In this document: piece by piece, positions 12,778 through 15,242 of the stretch
How the letters are laid out: each line of letters begins with the position of its first letter
Position numbering within the stretch: the stretch's first letter is position 1
Assembly (NCBI GenBank): GCA_964532145.1
Contig: CAZHGM010000020.1
Location: 1 to 15,242, forward strand
Length of the DNA stretch: 15,242 bases
Source: JAPUDQ01 sp964532145
Lineage (GTDB): Bacteria > Patescibacteriota > Saccharimonadia > Saccharimonadales > Saccharimonadaceae
Direction: 5' to 3'
The notes under the pieces: model-generated
What the model was told of the DNA's origin: nothing
The model's database searches: none
What the model saw: the letters and a program-made list of their open reading frames with translations, nothing else
Program-made: the position numbers and the translations under genes

Positions 12778-12789
12778 ACTCCTAGTATG
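12775..12789. promoter_or_regulatory. inverted repeat over the umuD start codon
   Basis: CATACT-CCT-AGTATG (6-bp arms, 3-base centre) includes the start codon and the only Shine-Dalgarno-like sequence. It shares CTAGGA with the palindrome at the umuD-umuC junction. It is a candidate operator for SOS-type control. It does not match the E. coli or Gram-positive LexA boxes. Confidence 0.4.
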
Positions 12790-12830
12790 GCATACCCGCA
12801 CATCAATAGTGCTTATGCCATGATGTAATA

Positions 12831-12858
12831 TTGACATTTTTACAAAAAAGATTATTCT
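12831..12858 (+). promoter_or_regulatory. promoter of the LPxTG surface protein
   Basis: TTGACA (12831-12836), 16-bp spacer, TATTCT (12853-12858). It predicts a start near 12865 and a leader of about 60 bases ending in AAGGAG. Confidence 0.65.
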
Positions 12859-12926
12859 TATGGACAAAGCTGAAAGATAACTGAAAAAATAATTTCATTA
12901 ACGGGTGGGGCAACAAGGAGTTGTCC

Positions 12927-15122
12927 ATGAAAAAACTCTCACAAACTTTAAGGGTATTGCTCGCATTGATCGTTGCGACATTCAGCAATGGTCTCGTTAG
13001 CAACTTTGCCTACGCCTATCCTGGCACAGGCACTGGCACACTGCACGAAGTTGTCTGTCACGCCGAAGGCAACGGTAGCTTGCATGGCATTCCTCCAGCA
13101 CAGACATCTAGCCACATTGACCAGGCAACTGGTCTGCCTTATACAAACGGCGTGCATGTCAATGACTTCTTGGTATATGCACAATATCCAGCTGATACTG
13201 ACTGGAGCGACCTCAGTAAAGATATTAAAGACGCTGTGGACACTGAATGTGCCAAAGGTCCCGTCGTTACTCCTGCAGCAGTAACATTTAATGATGTCTG
13301 TGGTCTGGGTAACGACACCTACACGGTACCCGCAACTGACTATGTTCAATACAAAATTGGCACTTCAGTCGTTGCCGCTGGTACATACCACGTAACAACC
13401 GCTGGATCAGTTACTGTTACCGCTGAACCCATCTTGCTTCATCAAATTGCCGAAGGTGCCACAAGCTCTTGGATACATACGTTTACGAATGAGGCATGTC
13501 CGCCAAATGCCCCAAGTGTCACGACACATACTCCAAAATGTTCGCTGGCGAACGCTTCGACTGGGGCTGTCAGCGCCAGCGTCACTAACACCGACGACGA
13601 AACCAATGCTGCTGTTACCTACACATGGGAAGTCAAGCTCGGTGATACTGTCGTCAAATCTGGCACGACAAGCGCCATCGCTGACGGCCAATCTGCCACA
13701 ATTAGCGCTAATGGTCTTACACCAGGTAGTTACACAATTACCATTACTGGCAGTGATCAGACAAATGCCAGTGACACCTTCACAGTTCCTGTCTGTCAGC
13801 TTCAGGTAACACCTTGTGAGACTATTGTTAATGAACCGCTGGTTTCGACTCGCAATGAGTTTGCCGACAACGCAACCAACGGCTACACTGATGGCGCTCA
13901 GGCTGGTAACTACGAATTCACACCACAAGGTGTCCGTATCTGGATCGAGAATGGCAAAAACGCCTGGTACCACGCAGTTAACTTCCCACTGTCTGACGCT
14001 GGCACGCCTACCATGGACTACACCCAGCTAAGTGGCGACTACGTACCTGGCTTGCAAATGCGCATTGATTTCGACGGTAACGGCTCGATCGATGGTACGC
14101 TGGTTGGCGAGTCAGTTTACGGAAACAACTGGTGGCTCACCGGTGGTTCAGCACAGTTTGTCAAAGACGCTGCGCCGCACAATGGTGGGGGCAACGGTAG
14201 TCAGTGGTACGGTACGCTGAACGAATGGCTGACTGCTTTCCCAAGCGCACAGGTTAAATTCATCGGATTCTCACTCGGAACTGCCGCAAACGGCGAGGGT
14301 GTATTGCACTCGCTTACTTTCGGTTGTCACAAATGGACATTCGGCCTTGAAGCTGTCAGCGAAATTCCTGCTCCTGTTAAAGACGACACTTGTTATGCCG
14401 ATAACGACTGGTATTACATCCCCGAGTCTGCCACAGTTGAGTACATGGTCAATGGCGAAGTTGTGACAGGCTGGAACCAAGTGAACGGCTCATCGGTTAC
14501 AATCACAGTCCAAGCGAAAGAGGGCTACTACATCCCAGAAGTCATGCAAACCGAATGGACATTTACCTACACAGACAAACAATGTGTGACTATCAGAAAA
14601 TCCGCTGACGCCTATGTCGATGCCAACCATAATGGCGTGGTTGACAACGGCGACTATGTCACATGGAGCATTACTCTGACAAACACGAGCGATGAACTTC
14701 TGACTGACGATTTCTTGGACGACCACTTCTACATCGAGCTCGTTGACGAAGGTGCAACGCTTGACCAGACGTCAATTGAAAATCTGGCACCAGGCGAGAG
14801 TGTCACGCTTCACGCAACGAAACCGCTCAACGCCAGCGAAATAAGTGCCTGCAAAGCCAGCAACACTGCAATGTTCTACGCATGGCGCAACTCTAATGAC
14901 GTTGAAGCATTAGATGGTGAAGGCGCTATCGCTAGCGGCCAAGCAAATGCTAGCCTTACCATGGTATGCGGCCACGTCCTGAATGTGTCGACAGTTAAAC
15001 CGGCAGCACAACAGTTGCCAGCTGAACTACCTGCGACTGGCGGTGAAAACAACTACATACTCCTTGGCATTGTACTCAGTACATTGACATACGCTGTGGT
15101 GCTGCGCCGTAACGAAGCATAG
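12927..15122 (+). CDS. LPxTG-anchored secreted surface protein
   Basis: A 731-aa cell-wall protein. The N-terminus is a signal peptide (Lys-Lys, hydrophobic core about 8-24, likely cut after 'NFAYA' at residue 30). The C-terminus has the sortase signal 'LPATGG' at about 701, a hydrophobic helix and 'RRNEA'. Between them are several beta-rich domains bearing paired Cys. One domain has 'DFDGNGSIDG', and another near residues 555-680 resembles DUF11-type repeats and opens with 'DANHNGVVDNGD'; both are calcium-loop-like. The ATG at 12927 is preferred over the in-frame TTG at 12921 because AAGGAG sits six bases before it. A sortase would link it to the envelope, where it could serve adhesion to a host cell or surface. 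The binding target is unknown. It has its own promoter and terminator. Confidence 0.92.
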   Translation: MKKLSQTLRVLLALIVATFSNGLVSNFAYAYPGTGTGTLHEVVCHAEGNGSLHGIPPAQTSSHIDQATGLPYTNGVHVNDFLVYAQYPADTDWSDLSKDIKDAVDTECAKGPVVTPAAVTFNDVCGLGNDTYTVPATDYVQYKIGTSVVAAGTYHVTTAGSVTVTAEPILLHQIAEGATSSWIHTFTNEACPPNAPSVTTHTPKCSLANASTGAVSASVTNTDDETNAAVTYTWEVKLGDTVVKSGTTSAIADGQSATISANGLTPGSYTITITGSDQTNASDTFTVPVCQLQVTPCETIVNEPLVSTRNEFADNATNGYTDGAQAGNYEFTPQGVRIWIENGKNAWYHAVNFPLSDAGTPTMDYTQLSGDYVPGLQMRIDFDGNGSIDGTLVGESVYGNNWWLTGGSAQFVKDAAPHNGGGNGSQWYGTLNEWLTAFPSAQVKFIGFSLGTAANGEGVLHSLTFGCHKWTFGLEAVSEIPAPVKDDTCYADNDWYYIPESATVEYMVNGEVVTGWNQVNGSSVTITVQAKEGYYIPEVMQTEWTFTYTDKQCVTIRKSADAYVDANHNGVVDNGDYVTWSITLTNTSDELLTDDFLDDHFYIELVDEGATLDQTSIENLAPGESVTLHATKPLNASEISACKASNTAMFYAWRNSNDVEALDGEGAIASGQANASLTMVCGHVLNVSTVKPAAQQLPAELPATGGENNYILLGIVLSTLTYAVVLRRNEA

Positions 15123-15146
15123 GTAACACACGCAGAATGTTAATCC

Positions 15147-15180
15147 AAAACTACCGGCTGCCCTAAGCACCGGTAGTTTT
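15147..15180. terminator. intrinsic terminator of the LPxTG gene
   Basis: AAAACTACCGG pairs with CCGGTAGTTTT, an 11-bp stem with a 12-base loop ending in four T, 24 bp after the stop codon. The symmetric A/T flanks would allow action in both directions. Confidence 0.85.
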
Positions 15181-15194
15181 GTGAGCTGGATCAC

Positions 15195-15223
15195 TTTTCA
15201 TACATTTATAAACGTGGTATAAT
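15195..15223 (+). promoter_or_regulatory. promoter of a gene beyond the window
   Basis: TTTTCA (15195-15200), 17-bp spacer, TATAAT (15218-15223) preceded by TGG, an extended -10. No start codon is seen before the window ends, so the gene it serves lies to the right. Confidence 0.65.
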
Positions 15224-15242
15224 ATTAATAATCAAGTTCACC

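Noticed and set aside
1..15242. CRISPR array or UGA recoding (Gracilibacteria/SR1 code)
   Set aside because: No regularly spaced repeats were seen, and TGA ends several well-defined genes such as DUF488 and the serine recombinases.

Overview
The window looks like an accessory region of a Patescibacteria/CPR chromosome, most likely Candidatus Saccharibacteria (TM7). This is an inference from gene style: serine recombinases of the CPR type, a tRNA with encoded CCA, several promoters placed so close to the ATG that the mRNAs should be leaderless, an LPxTG-anchored surface protein, and UGA used as an ordinary stop. No ribosomal marker is present to prove it.

Left part (1-7522), mobile and accessory. 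The window opens inside the C-terminal part of one serine recombinase (1-474). Facing it is a tight five-gene minus-strand operon (2906 to 450): a MTH538/ThsB-type TIR-like protein, a RipA/8xMP-like three-helix membrane protein, a 98-aa protein, a one-helix beta-rich protein and a two-helix membrane protein. This is the best candidate for an undescribed system, probably a TIR-signal/membrane-effector defence cassette. Next come a plus-strand membrane protein with its own terminator (3147-3771), a leaderless DUF488 gene translationally coupled to a tyrosine recombinase (3891-5191), and a 500-bp intergenic region. That region holds AAACGCTA-type repeats, two promoters and a four-way-junction RNA ending in a terminator. 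After it come a 45-aa small ORF and a full-length large serine recombinase (5858-7522). The recombinase reading frame runs into the antisense of tRNA-Glu and stops in its anticodon, so tRNA-Glu is the likely integration target of an element lying to its left.

Middle (7482-8412), RNA. tRNA-Glu(TTC) is on the minus strand. Upstream of it is a hairpin-rich leader with its own extended -10 promoter. Further upstream is a ~500-nt non-coding stretch with a near-consensus minus-strand promoter and a perfect 11-bp long-range helix. I read this as a large structured RNA of unassigned class.

Right part (8413-15242). A minus-strand series runs umuD-like, umuC, a short fibre-like protein, then the same fibre module fused to a clan GH-A-like glycosidase. 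The UmuD homologue has a recognisable fold and cleavage dipeptide but lacks both catalytic residues. Divergent from umuD is a secreted 731-aa LPxTG surface protein with its own promoter and terminator. The window ends with the promoter of a gene lying outside it.
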